DNA from: Novosphingobium sediminis
GTDB lineage: Bacteria; Pseudomonadota; Alphaproteobacteria; Sphingomonadales; Sphingomonadaceae
Reading direction: 5' to 3'
DNA: 64,000 bases
Assembly (NCBI RefSeq): GCF_007991615.1
Contig: NZ_BJYR01000002.1
Location: 1 to 64,000 of the forward strand
Shown: positions 27,616 to 36,311 of the stretch, in pieces
Layout: each line of letters starts with the position of its first letter
How positions within the stretch are numbered: position 1 is the first letter of the stretch
Made by a program: the position numbers and the translations under genes
Notes under the pieces: model-generated
What the model was told of the DNA's origin: nothing
The model's database searches: none
The model's input: the letters and a program-made list of their open reading frames with translations, nothing else

Positions 27616-28657
27616 CAGCCAGAAGTCCCACCGAGAGGGCGTAGAGATTCGAGCAGTTGTAATCGAGGATAACTCGATAATTTCCGGTTAGCAGATAGGC
27701 GGTCTGCCCCGGGCCATCGGGTTCGAGCAGGCTGGCGAGCGTGTCGTCCGCCAAAGTCGGCGCGCGCGGTACCACGCCGAGCGCCTTCCATTCGCCCACC
27801 GTCTTCCACTGCGAATGCCGTGCAAAGACCTGAGGACAACGCGGGCTGGCGAGTGCGGTTCCCAGCGCGGGACGGTCCAGCGGCAGCGTCACATCCGCCG
27901 CCACACCCCACGGCTCCCCTGCCCGCCACCCCGCATCGCGGAAGTAGTTCGCAATCGAGGCGAGCGTGTCCTGCTTGCTTGACCAGATATCGGCAAACCC
28001 GTCGCCGTCACCGTCCTGCGCCACGCGCAGATAGACGCTTGGCAGGAACTGCGGGTTGCCGAAGGCCCCGGCCCAGCTGCCAACGAGCTTGCTGCGCGGC
28101 ACTCCGCGATCGACCATCTTTAGGAGCGCGATGAACTCCTCAGCAAACAGCGCCCGCCGCCGCCCCTCATAAGCAAGCGTGGCGAGCGAGCGCGCCAGAT
28201 CGAAATCGCCCGTATAGGATCCGTAATTCGTCTCATGCCCCCAGATCGCCAGCAGGATCTTGGACGGGACGCCGTAACGCTGCTCGATCCCGCCGAGGTA
28301 ATCGGCCGAAGCAGCATACTGCCGCCGCCCCCCGGCGATCCGCGCCGCATCGACATGGGCACGGCGATAGCCCGCGAAGGCAGGGATCGAGGACGAAGTA
28401 CCCGGCTGCGCGCGGTCGAGCGCGATGACACGCGGATTCTCCGTCAGCCCGGCCATGACCGAGGAAATCGTCGTCTCGCGCACGCCTTCAGCGCGGGCCT
28501 TGGCTGCAAGATACTGGAGATAGCCCTGAAAGCCGGCTGCCGCCTCGTCTCCCTGCGCGCCCGCCGGCCCCGCCAGCAGCGATAGCACCAGCGCGGCGAG
28601 CCCCGCCCGCAAGAGGCCGAGGGTTTGGGGCACACGAAAACGGATCGGCAGCAGCAT
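27599..28657 (-). CDS. Lytic murein transglycosylase, MltB family
   Basis: A 352-residue periplasmic enzyme that cleaves glycan strands with formation of anhydro-muramic acid. A signal peptide (ending GPAGAQG, about residue 35) precedes the SLT_2 fold, with the catalytic glutamate in IWGHETNYG and the conserved GAFGNPQFLPS and DGDGFADIW segments. A peptidoglycan-binding helix bundle follows. Start at ATG 28657 is chosen because it opens the signal peptide; upstream frame to 28762 lacks support. It is the first gene of the minus-strand run mltB-rlpA-dac-tmk-holB-metG. Confidence 0.92.
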   Translation of the reverse strand: MLLPIRFRVPQTLGLLRAGLAALVLSLLAGPAGAQGDEAAAGFQGYLQYLAAKARAEGVRETTISSVMAGLTENPRVIALDRAQPGTSSSIPAFAGYRRAHVDAARIAGGRRQYAASADYLGGIEQRYGVPSKILLAIWGHETNYGSYTGDFDLARSLATLAYEGRRRALFAEEFIALLKMVDRGVPRSKLVGSWAGAFGNPQFLPSVYLRVAQDGDGDGFADIWSSKQDTLASIANYFRDAGWRAGEPWGVAADVTLPLDRPALGTALASPRCPQVFARHSQWKTVGEWKALGVVPRAPTLADDTLASLLEPDGPGQTAYLLTGNYRVILDYNCSNLYALSVGLLADEIAR

Positions 28658-28804
28658 CACGCATGACAGTCGCACAGCACGGCCAAGCTGGGAATCCCTC
28701 AATCGATGAATTGCGTGGGAAGTGCCGTTCGTTCCCCGGCGCAAAACTTCTTTGCGAGACATCGCTTGCCCGCTATCGGGCTTCTGCGCGCGCTTCAGCG
28801 CTGC

Positions 28805-28894
28805 GGACAGGTGGCCGAGTGGTTTAAGGCAGCGGTCTTGAAAACCGCCGTGGGTGGAAGCTCACCGTGGGTTCGAATCCCACCCTGTCCGCCA
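28805..28894 (+). tRNA. tRNA-Ser (anticodon UGA)
   Basis: A 90-base class II tRNA with encoded CCA (28892-28894). The acceptor pairs GGACAGG with CCTGTCC. The D arm is GCCGAGTGGTTTAAGGC, and the anticodon stem-loop CGGT-CTTGAAA-ACCG gives anticodon TGA, reading UCA/UCG. The long variable arm (GTGGGTGGAAGCTCAC) is the serine-type hallmark. The T arm GTGGGTTCGAATCCCAC is intact. It lies between divergent mltB and the TonB receptor gene. Confidence 0.97.
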
Positions 28895-29085
28895 CCCTTC
28901 CCGGCAGCCTTGGCAAATGTGGCCAACCACGCACCATGGGCGGGCGAATATGCCGCATCGTGCAGCGGTCTTGCGCATTGCCAGTTCAGGTCAATGGCAA
29001 TCCCTCCCCAGCCCATAGCCTATGTCCGGATCGGACTTGGCGTCGCCCATGCAGACGCAGGCCGCAACAGGGGAGTTTCCAGACG

Positions 29086-31398
29086 ATGACCAGGCGCAGC
29101 GCCAACCATTTCGCAGCGGGCACGGCCCTTGCCGCCCTTATGATGGCTGATGTGGCCATGGCGCAGGCCGCCGGAGCCGATGCCGCCGCAGGCGCGGCCG
29201 ATGCGGCCGACAGCGGTGAGATCATTGTCACCGCGACCCGCAAGAGCGAGAGCATCAACAAGGTGCCGCTCAGCGTCAGCGCGCTTTCTCGCGAGGCGCT
29301 CGACAGCCGCGGTATCCGCAACTTCAGCGACGTGATCCGCCAGACGCCTGGCGTCAGCTTCGAGAAATCGAACACCACGACCAACATCGCGATCCGCGGC
29401 GTGAACTCGTCGGTGGGCGCGGCCACCACCGGTATCTACATCGACGATGTGCCGATCCAGATCCGCCAGCTCGGCTATGGCGGCGGCAATGCCTATCCGG
29501 TCGTGTTCGATCTCGACCGCGTCGAAGTGCTGCGCGGCCCGCAGGGCACGCTGTTTGGCGCAGGCTCGGAAGGCGGCACGGTGCGCTTCATCACGCAGCA
29601 GCCCAGCCTTGATGTGGTCAAGGTCTATGGCCGCGCGGAAGGCAGCGCGACCCAGCATGGCGCAGCCAATGGCGAAGGCGGCATCTCGTTCACCGCTCCG
29701 ATCATCGAGGGCAAGCTCGGCATCGCTGCCAGCGGCTACTACCGCCGCGATGGCGGCTACGTCGATCGGATCAGCTCGTTCACGAACAAGGTCGTCCAGA
29801 AGAACGCGAACTCCACCGACAGCTACGTCGGGCGCATTGCCCTCACCTGGCAGCCGGTCGACAACGTCAAGATCACGCCCGCCGTCTACTACCAGAACAT
29901 CAAGGCCGCCGACAGCGGCGAGAGCTGGGAAGCCTTTTCGAACTACGACAAGCACGTCTTCGTCAACGCCAACCAGTTGGCCGAAACGAGCAAGGACCGC
30001 TTCACTCTGGCCTCGCTCAACGTCAGCGTCGGCCTCGGCGCCGTGGATGTGATCGCGGTCGGTTCGTACTTCGATCGCAAGCAGGCCTTCGTTCAGGACT
30101 ACACCAACTTCGACCAGACGCTGTTCACCGGCGTGAACGCGCTGCCGTTCTTCCCCGACCAGCAGGGCCCGTCGGACTTCCTCGTCGCGCAGAAGAACTG
30201 GACCGGCGAGCTGCGCCTGCAGTCGAACAACGCCTCCAGCCCGCTCACCTGGGTCCTCGGCGGGTTCTACTCCCATGCCCAGCAGACGTCGCTGCAGGTC
30301 GTCACCGACCCCTACTTGCCGGTCTATCTGTTTGGTGCTCCGTCCCCGGTGGCGGGCTTCTCGGTGTATGACCAGAACGCGGTCTCGACCGACGAGCAGG
30401 CGGCCCTGTTCGGGCAGGTCACCTACAAATTCACCGACAAGCTCTCCGTCCTTGCGGGCCTGCGCTACAGCCACACCGTCTTCACGATCCGCTCGATTGC
30501 GCAAGGCTTCGTCGTCGGCCCGCTGGTCGATGACCGCGGCCGCCAGAGCGAAAACCCGATCACGCCCAAGTTCGGTATCAACTATCAGGCAACGCCCGAT
30601 ACGCTGGTTTACGCATCGGCCTCGCGCGGCTTCCGCGTCGGCGGCTACAACCCGCAGGTCGGCGTGTTCTGCGGGCCGGAGCTTGCCAGCATCGGCTATC
30701 CGAACGGCCGCCCGACCAACTTCAAGTCGGACTCGGTGTGGAGCTACGAACTCGGCGTGAAGAGCAAGTTTGGCGGGCTCGGCAGCGTGCAGGCGAGCGT
30801 CTACCAGATCGACTGGAACAACATCCAGCAGGCGGTCGCGCTCAATTCCTGCGGCTTCCAGTTCACCAACAACCTTGGCAAGGCGCGCAGCCGCGGCTTC
30901 GATTTGCAGGTCGAAGTCCGTCCGACCAACCGCCTCACCCTGCAGGCCGAGATCGGTTACGTCGATGCCAAGTTCCTCGACACAGTGAAGGGCGGCCCGA
31001 CCGCAGCCGCGCCCTTCGTGAGCAAGGGCGATGCGGTGCTCGGCGCGCCTTGGACGGCTTCCTTCCACGCGCAGTACGATTTCGACGTGTTCCGGGAAAA
31101 GGGCGGCTATGTCCGGTCGGACTTCGATTACCGTTCGAAGCAGAGCAAGCTGCCGCCCTATCTGAACCCCGCTAACGGCGCGATCGATACGGCTCTTACC
31201 CTGCCGCCTGCCGTTGCCTTCTGGTCGGCGCGCATCGGCGTGAAGCCGGGCAACTTCGATATCTCGCTGTTCGTGAACAACATCCTCGACAAGTCAACCT
31301 GGACCCGGCGCGAGCGGGCCTCGAACCCGTTCGAATTCTTCCGCCGGGAAACGCTGCGCCCGCGCACGTTCGGCGTGACCGCAAGCTACCGCATGTGA
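29086..31398 (+). CDS. TonB-dependent outer-membrane receptor
   Basis: A 770-residue outer-membrane transporter that imports a large or scarce substrate using TonB energy. After a signal peptide (cleavage about residue 25, ADVAMAQA), a TonB-box-like EIIVTATRKSES leads into the plug domain (VPLSVSALSREAL, RGPQGTLFGAGSEGGTVRF). The 22-strand barrel follows and ends in an aromatic/hydrophobic terminal strand (FGVTASYRM). The ATG at 29086 is chosen for the signal peptide and the AGGGGAG about a dozen bases upstream. It is the first gene of a putative module with an amidohydrolase and a PQQ dehydrogenase; such receptors in sphingomonads often take up plant or aromatic compounds, but the substrate cannot be read from the sequence. 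Confidence 0.93.
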   Translation: MTRRSANHFAAGTALAALMMADVAMAQAAGADAAAGAADAADSGEIIVTATRKSESINKVPLSVSALSREALDSRGIRNFSDVIRQTPGVSFEKSNTTTNIAIRGVNSSVGAATTGIYIDDVPIQIRQLGYGGGNAYPVVFDLDRVEVLRGPQGTLFGAGSEGGTVRFITQQPSLDVVKVYGRAEGSATQHGAANGEGGISFTAPIIEGKLGIAASGYYRRDGGYVDRISSFTNKVVQKNANSTDSYVGRIALTWQPVDNVKITPAVYYQNIKAADSGESWEAFSNYDKHVFVNANQLAETSKDRFTLASLNVSVGLGAVDVIAVGSYFDRKQAFVQDYTNFDQTLFTGVNALPFFPDQQGPSDFLVAQKNWTGELRLQSNNASSPLTWVLGGFYSHAQQTSLQVVTDPYLPVYLFGAPSPVAGFSVYDQNAVSTDEQAALFGQVTYKFTDKLSVLAGLRYSHTVFTIRSIAQGFVVGPLVDDRGRQSENPITPKFGINYQATPDTLVYASASRGFRVGGYNPQVGVFCGPELASIGYPNGRPTNFKSDSVWSYELGVKSKFGGLGSVQASVYQIDWNNIQQAVALNSCGFQFTNNLGKARSRGFDLQVEVRPTNRLTLQAEIGYVDAKFLDTVKGGPTAAAPFVSKGDAVLGAPWTASFHAQYDFDVFREKGGYVRSDFDYRSKQSKLPPYLNPANGAIDTALTLPPAVAFWSARIGVKPGNFDISLFVNNILDKSTWTRRERASNPFEFFRRETLRPRTFGVTASYRM

Positions 31399-31410
31399 CG
31401 TAACCTGTGC

Positions 31411-31442
31411 GCGCCGCACTGCCCATCAGGGGCGGGCGGCGC
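31411..31442 (+). promoter_or_regulatory. GC-rich hairpin between receptor and amidohydrolase genes
   Basis: GCGCCGC at 31411-31417 pairs with GCGGCGC at 31436-31442, with an inner GCCC/GGGC pairing. It lies 12 bases after the TonB-receptor stop and has no T-run, so it is not a classic terminator. It may protect the receptor mRNA or reduce read-through to the amidohydrolase gene. Confidence 0.4.
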
Positions 31443-31467
31443 TTACGGACCTGGGGAGATAGCCGGA

Positions 31468-33174
31468 ATGAACATCATGCGCCGCATGCTTGCCACCGCC
31501 GCCATCGCGGCGCTGGTCCACGCCCTTCCCGCTGCCGCAAGGGCCGCGCCTGCACCGGCGGTGCGCTTCATCAACGGCCATATCTACACCCCGCAAGGCT
31601 GGCGCAGCGCAATGGACGTGCGCGGCCAGCGCATTGTGCGGATCGGCACCGCCGGGCAGGCCAAGGCCTGGCCGCGCGCCGGCGTCAAGATTGTCGACCT
31701 AAAGGGCCGCACCGTCCTCCCCGGCCTCTACGACATGCACGTCCACCCCGTGCTGCAAGCCAAGGGCGATGAAGGCCGTTGCCGCGTGCCGCAAGACGCC
31801 GGGCCGCAGCGGTTGCTCGAACTCGTCGCCGCCTGCGTGAAGGCGGCCAAGCCGGGCGAGTGGGTCAGCGGCGGCCAGTGGCAGGCTTCGCTGATGATCG
31901 GCACACCGATCACCGCCGCGACGCTCGATGCCGTATCGCCCGATAATCCGGTCATGCTGTTCGATGTCAGCGGCCACAGCGTCTGGGCTAATTCGCGCGC
32001 GTTGGCAGCAGCGGGCATCGGCCCCGGCACGCCCAACCCCGAAGGCGGGATCATCGAGCGCGACGCGGCGGGCAATCCCACCGGCATCCTGCGCGAAACG
32101 GCAGGTCGCCTGCTCACCGTCAAAGTCCCGCCGCAGCCGCAGGCCGAAACCGAGCGCCAGCTTTCCGCGCATCTCGCCATGCTCGCCGGTTTCGGCGTGG
32201 TCGGCTATGTCGAGGCAATGGCCTACCGCGACGACCTCGAAGTCTACGCGGCGCTGGCAGACAAGGGCGTGCTGAAGCAGCGCGTGCAGGCCTGCATCGC
32301 CTATTCGGAATCGGGCCGCCCCAATCCCGCGTTCGATCAGACGCTTGCCGACAGGGCCAAGTTCGCCCGCGCCACCTTCAACGCCAATTGCATCAAGGTC
32401 TTCGCCGACGGCGTGCCGACCGAGAGCCACACCGGCGCGATGCTGGCAGACTATCAGGCCGGCCAGCCCAATGCTCCTGCGCGCGGCCTGCTGCTGTTCG
32501 ATCCGGCAGTGATGGCGAAGAACCTCGCCGCGTGGGACAAGCTCGGCGTCACCGTGCTGTTCCACGCCGCCGGAGACCGCGCGGTGCGTGCCTCGCTCGA
32601 TGCAATCGAAGCCGCGCGCAAGGCCAATGGCATGGGCGGACCGCAGCATCAGGTCGGCCATTCCACGTTCGTCGATCCCGCTGATCTGCCGCGCTTCAAG
32701 GCACTGAACGCTGCCGTCGAATTCTCGCCCTATCTGTGGGATCCGCAGCCGATCAACGACGACATCACTACAGCCGTCGGCAGCCCGCGCATAGACCGCG
32801 TCTGGCCGATCAAGGAGGGCTTTGCCTCCGGTGCGCTGGTCGTTGCCGGTTCGGACTGGGCGGTCGTCCCCTCCCCCAATCCGTGGATCGGGATCGAGAC
32901 CGCCGTCACCCGCCGCAACCCGGGCGGCGGGACGCGCAGCTATGGCCTCACCGAGGCGATCACGCTGCCCCAAGCGATCACCATGTTCACGATCAACGCG
33001 GCAAAACGGATGGGGATGGCGGATAAGGCAGGCTCGCTCGAAGCCGGCAAGTACGCCGATTTCCTCGTGCTCGACCGCGATCCCTTCGCGATACCGGTGA
33101 CGCAGATCCACAGCACCACGGTGCTGGAGACATGGGTCGGCGGACAGCAGATTTTCGCGCGGGCCAAGGAATAA
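31468..33174 (+). CDS. Secreted amidohydrolase family 3 protein (YtcJ-like), paralogue 1
   Basis: A 568-residue metal-dependent hydrolase of the amidohydrolase superfamily (PF07969). A signal peptide (ending ARAAPAP, about residue 29) makes it periplasmic. The first metal motif is DMHVH within LPGLYDMHVHP. Further conserved blocks are NCIKVFADGVPTESHTG, LFHAAGDRAVR, the HSTFVDPAD histidine and GSDWAVVPSPNPW. The C-terminal composite beta-sandwich ends in the usual GKYADFLVLDRDP. YtcJ-type enzymes hydrolyse N-acyl or carbamoyl-type bonds, but substrates vary widely. It sits between the TonB receptor and the PQQ dehydrogenase and has a paralogue at 36312-38024. Confidence 0.88.
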   Translation: MNIMRRMLATAAIAALVHALPAAARAAPAPAVRFINGHIYTPQGWRSAMDVRGQRIVRIGTAGQAKAWPRAGVKIVDLKGRTVLPGLYDMHVHPVLQAKGDEGRCRVPQDAGPQRLLELVAACVKAAKPGEWVSGGQWQASLMIGTPITAATLDAVSPDNPVMLFDVSGHSVWANSRALAAAGIGPGTPNPEGGIIERDAAGNPTGILRETAGRLLTVKVPPQPQAETERQLSAHLAMLAGFGVVGYVEAMAYRDDLEVYAALADKGVLKQRVQACIAYSESGRPNPAFDQTLADRAKFARATFNANCIKVFADGVPTESHTGAMLADYQAGQPNAPARGLLLFDPAVMAKNLAAWDKLGVTVLFHAAGDRAVRASLDAIEAARKANGMGGPQHQVGHSTFVDPADLPRFKALNAAVEFSPYLWDPQPINDDITTAVGSPRIDRVWPIKEGFASGALVVAGSDWAVVPSPNPWIGIETAVTRRNPGGGTRSYGLTEAITLPQAITMFTINAAKRMGMADKAGSLEAGKYADFLVLDRDPFAIPVTQIHSTTVLETWVGGQQIFARAKE

Positions 33175-33179
33175 CCGCG

Positions 33180-35126
33180 ATGTGGCGGCGCCTCATCAGC
33201 TTCGCTCTTCTCGCGGCACTTGCCGCCTGCCAGCAGCGGGGCCCTGATCGGCCGCCCGTCATCGCACGAGCCGACATCGCTGCCGTCGAAGCACAAGCCT
33301 CCGAATGGCCAAGCTACGGCGGCCAGCCCTCATCGACCAAGTATTCCGCGCTCGACCAGATCAACACCGCCAACGTCGCCAGCCTGCGACGCGCTTGGGT
33401 CTGGCATTCGGGCGAAGTCTCCACCGGGAGCGAGACGGTTGACGCGACCGTCGGCGAAATGACGCCGATCTACGTCAACGCCCGGCTCTACGGCTGCACG
33501 CCATATGGCCGTGCCGTCGCGCTCGATCCCGCAACCGGGCGCGAACTCTGGTCATACGACCCGCACAAGCCGCGCACCGGCAACATGTACCACGAGAACT
33601 ACTGCCGCGGCGTCGCCTATTGGCAGGCGCCGGACGCTGCCACTCGCGCGCAGCCCTGCGGCAAGCGCATCCTCTACGGCGCCCAGAACGCCGTGCTCCA
33701 TGCGCTCGATGCAGATACCGGGCGCCTTTGCACCGGCTTCGGCCAGAACGGCCGCGTTGATCTCGGCGCGATGGACTACAAGGGCGAAGGCCGGCCCGCC
33801 AACACCTCGCCGCCCGCCGTCTGGGGCAATGTCGTCGCGCTCGGCACGGCGGTGCAGGACAACATGTACCGCAATTCGCTCGACGGCATCGTGCGCGCGT
33901 TCGATGTCGTCACCGGCAAGCAGCTGTGGTCGTGGAATCCGATCCCGGACGATATTTCAGCGGTCACCGGCGCTGCCAATGCCTGGGCGCCGCTCTCGGT
34001 TGATGCCATGCGTGGATGGCTGTTCCTCCCCACCGGTAGCGCGAGTTGGGACACGCTGGGCGTGAACCGGCTTGACCGCATCCCCGATGCCAACGCCGTC
34101 GTCGCGCTCGACATGCGCACCGGCCGGAAGGTGTGGTCCTACCAGACCGTCCACCACGACTTGTGGGACTACGACCTCCCCGCCGCCCCCACCCTTGCCA
34201 CCATCGACCACAATGGCCGCCCCGCTGAAGCCGTGATCCAGGCCACCAAGACCGGCAACATCTTCGTGCTCGACCGCGAAACCGGCAAACCGCTGTTCCC
34301 CGTCGCCGAGCGCAAGGTGCCTGCCAGCGATATGCCCGGCGAGCGCGCCTCGCTCACCCAGCCCATGCCGCTACTGCCCCATGCCGTCACCTCGCAGCAT
34401 CTTGCCGCCGAGGATGCATGGGGCCTGCTCGGCTTCGATACCGCTGCCTGCCGCACGCGGCTCAAGTCCCTGCGCAACGAAGGCCTGTTCACGCCGCCCA
34501 GCATCAATGGCTCGCTGCTCCACCCCAGCTTCCTCGGCGGCACCAACTGGGGGGGCCTCGCCTACGATCCGGCGACCGGCCTTGCCGTGGTCAATTCCTC
34601 CAACCTCGCCGCCTCGGTCCGGCTTGTGCCCCGCGCAAAGTTCGATCCCAAGCGCGATCTGAGGCCCGGCGTCTCCTACTACGAGATGCAAGGCTCGCCC
34701 TATGTCATGCTGCGCGAAGTGCTGATGTCGCCGCTCGGCGTGCCGTGCAATCCGCCGCCGTGGGGCCGCCTCACCGCCATCGACATGAAGACCGGTCAGA
34801 CGCGCTGGCAGGTGCCCTTTGGCCGCATCACCACGTCCAGCGGGATCACCTCACCCGCCGCATGGGGAGCCCCCAACCAGGGTGGCCCCATCGTCACGCG
34901 CGGCGGCCTCATATTCATCGGCGCCAGCCTCGATAGCCGCCTGCGCGCCTATGATATCCAGACCGGGCGCGAGCTGTGGCAGGCCTTCGTCCCCGCGCCC
35001 GCCACCGCCACGCCGATGACCTTCCGCCACACCGATGGCCGGCAATATGTCGTCGTCAACACCGGCGGGCACGGCGGCTTCGGCACCCGGCTCAGTGACG
35101 CGTTGGTGGCGTTTGCCCTGCGCTGA
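33180..35126 (+). CDS. PQQ-dependent dehydrogenase lipoprotein (glucose/quinate type)
   Basis: A 648-residue quinoprotein with a lipoprotein signal (LLAALAAC, lipidated Cys17), so it should be anchored facing the periplasm. The eight-bladed propeller is built from W-motifs (for example GRELWSYDP, GKQLWSWNP, GRKVWSYQT, GRELWQAF). The HHDLWDYDLPAAPTL block and the NWGGLAYDP block are typical of the membrane glucose/quinate dehydrogenase group rather than methanol dehydrogenases. The transmembrane N-terminal domain of E. coli Gcd is missing and no cytochrome c domain follows, so electrons must pass to a separate acceptor. It starts five bases after the amidohydrolase stop, hence co-transcribed. 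Confidence 0.92.
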   Translation: MWRRLISFALLAALAACQQRGPDRPPVIARADIAAVEAQASEWPSYGGQPSSTKYSALDQINTANVASLRRAWVWHSGEVSTGSETVDATVGEMTPIYVNARLYGCTPYGRAVALDPATGRELWSYDPHKPRTGNMYHENYCRGVAYWQAPDAATRAQPCGKRILYGAQNAVLHALDADTGRLCTGFGQNGRVDLGAMDYKGEGRPANTSPPAVWGNVVALGTAVQDNMYRNSLDGIVRAFDVVTGKQLWSWNPIPDDISAVTGAANAWAPLSVDAMRGWLFLPTGSASWDTLGVNRLDRIPDANAVVALDMRTGRKVWSYQTVHHDLWDYDLPAAPTLATIDHNGRPAEAVIQATKTGNIFVLDRETGKPLFPVAERKVPASDMPGERASLTQPMPLLPHAVTSQHLAAEDAWGLLGFDTAACRTRLKSLRNEGLFTPPSINGSLLHPSFLGGTNWGGLAYDPATGLAVVNSSNLAASVRLVPRAKFDPKRDLRPGVSYYEMQGSPYVMLREVLMSPLGVPCNPPPWGRLTAIDMKTGQTRWQVPFGRITTSSGITSPAAWGAPNQGGPIVTRGGLIFIGASLDSRLRAYDIQTGRELWQAFVPAPATATPMTFRHTDGRQYVVVNTGGHGGFGTRLSDALVAFALR

Positions 35127-36138
35127 CACTGTCCTCGCCTGCCCGGCGATAGGCTTGCGGGGTCATCCCGAAATGCCGGCCAAACCGGCGAATGAAGCTC
35201 GCGCTCTCGGCAAACCCAACCGACAGCGCGATCTCCGCCACGTCGCGCCGGCTCTGCCGCAGCAGCCGCGCCGCCGCCTGCATCCGCCGTTCGTTGACAA
35301 GATCGCGCCAGCGCAGCCCTTGCGCGCGCAGCCTCCGGCTCAACGTCGCCGCCGAAACCCCCATGCTCTCGGCCACGTCCTCCAGCTGCGGCGCGCTGTC
35401 GAGCGGGCTCGCCTCGAGCGCCCGCACCAGCGCGCCGAGCGACGTGCCGCGCCGTGTCGCTTCCGCCGCTTGCCGCCGCACATGCTCCTCCACGATCGGG
35501 TAGAGCTCCGGATCGATCACCGGGCTGGTGCAATCGAGGAAGCGCGCCTCGAAGGTGATCGAATTGGTCTCCTGATCGAAGAACACCGGACAGCGGAAGA
35601 ATTCGCGGTAGACCCGCTCCTCGCTCTGGCACGAATGCTCGAACCGCACCTCGACCAGCTCGAACTCACCGCCGACATAGTTGCGGCACATGTTGTGCAT
35701 GATCGCGATCGAGAATTCCGCATCCTGACGCCGCGATTGCAGGGTCTGGTCGGTAATCAGGTACTCGTAGGTAGCAAGGCCCTCGCTGGCGCTGAAGCGG
35801 TTGCGGACTGCGTCCTGTATCGTCGCAAGATTGGCCGAAAAGCTGGTGAACGCAGTGCGCAGCGATGGCGCGCTGAGGAACAGGAAGCCGAGCGCGCCCA
35901 GACTGTTGAGTGCGCCGAGCCGCCCTGCCTGCAGCCCGAGATAGGGATTGCCGGCTTCCTGCGCGGCGGATTCAAGAACACTCAGAAACTGCTCGAGCGG
36001 CATGACCCCGCGCGCGTTATCGAGATCGTCGCGCCTCAGCGAAAAGCGCGCCAGAAGTGGTTCCGGATCGCAGCCCACGAGATCGAGGCAATTGACCACG
36101 TGGCGCAACACGAGGACCGAGATCGTCGGCTTCAACAT
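35092..36138 (-). CDS. AraC-family transcriptional regulator (OruR/ArgR-like)
   Basis: A 348-residue regulator with an N-terminal arabinose-binding-like domain of the PF12625 type (about residues 15-205) and a C-terminal double helix-turn-helix of the AraC type (about residues 235-335, ending AEIALSVGFAESASFIRRFGRHFGMTPQAYRR). It converges on the PQQ dehydrogenase with a 35-base overlap and is divergent from amidohydrolase paralogue 2. That places it as the likely regulator of the surrounding transport and oxidation genes. ATG 36138 is used; 36150, 12 bases upstream with a GGAGGT sequence before it, is an equally possible start. Effector unknown. Confidence 0.9.
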   Translation of the reverse strand: MLKPTISVLVLRHVVNCLDLVGCDPEPLLARFSLRRDDLDNARGVMPLEQFLSVLESAAQEAGNPYLGLQAGRLGALNSLGALGFLFLSAPSLRTAFTSFSANLATIQDAVRNRFSASEGLATYEYLITDQTLQSRRQDAEFSIAIMHNMCRNYVGGEFELVEVRFEHSCQSEERVYREFFRCPVFFDQETNSITFEARFLDCTSPVIDPELYPIVEEHVRRQAAEATRRGTSLGALVRALEASPLDSAPQLEDVAESMGVSAATLSRRLRAQGLRWRDLVNERRMQAAARLLRQSRRDVAEIALSVGFAESASFIRRFGRHFGMTPQAYRRAGEDSVSAGQTPPTRH

Positions 36139-36311
36139 GCCCGCCCCCATTCCATGTGTGTGACCTCCGCATCTGGCTCTGCTTCGGATCATTCCGCGCC
36201 GTGCACCGCCGGGACAAGGCCGCCATCCCAGTTTGGCCGGTTTGGCCAAGCCTTCCACCCCCGCCCGCAGGCCTAGTCCTCCCGCTCCCGCCTACCGAAA
36301 GTTCGTGCCGC

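Noticed and set aside
28895..29085. Search for a small gene or RNA between tRNA-Ser and the TonB receptor
   Set aside because: No frame with a ribosome site or conserved-looking structure was visible in this 191-base stretch.
29020..31068. Frame of 682 codons on the minus strand opposite the TonB receptor
   Set aside because: Rich in Arg, Asp, Ala and Val without motifs; a shadow of a well-supported outer-membrane receptor gene.
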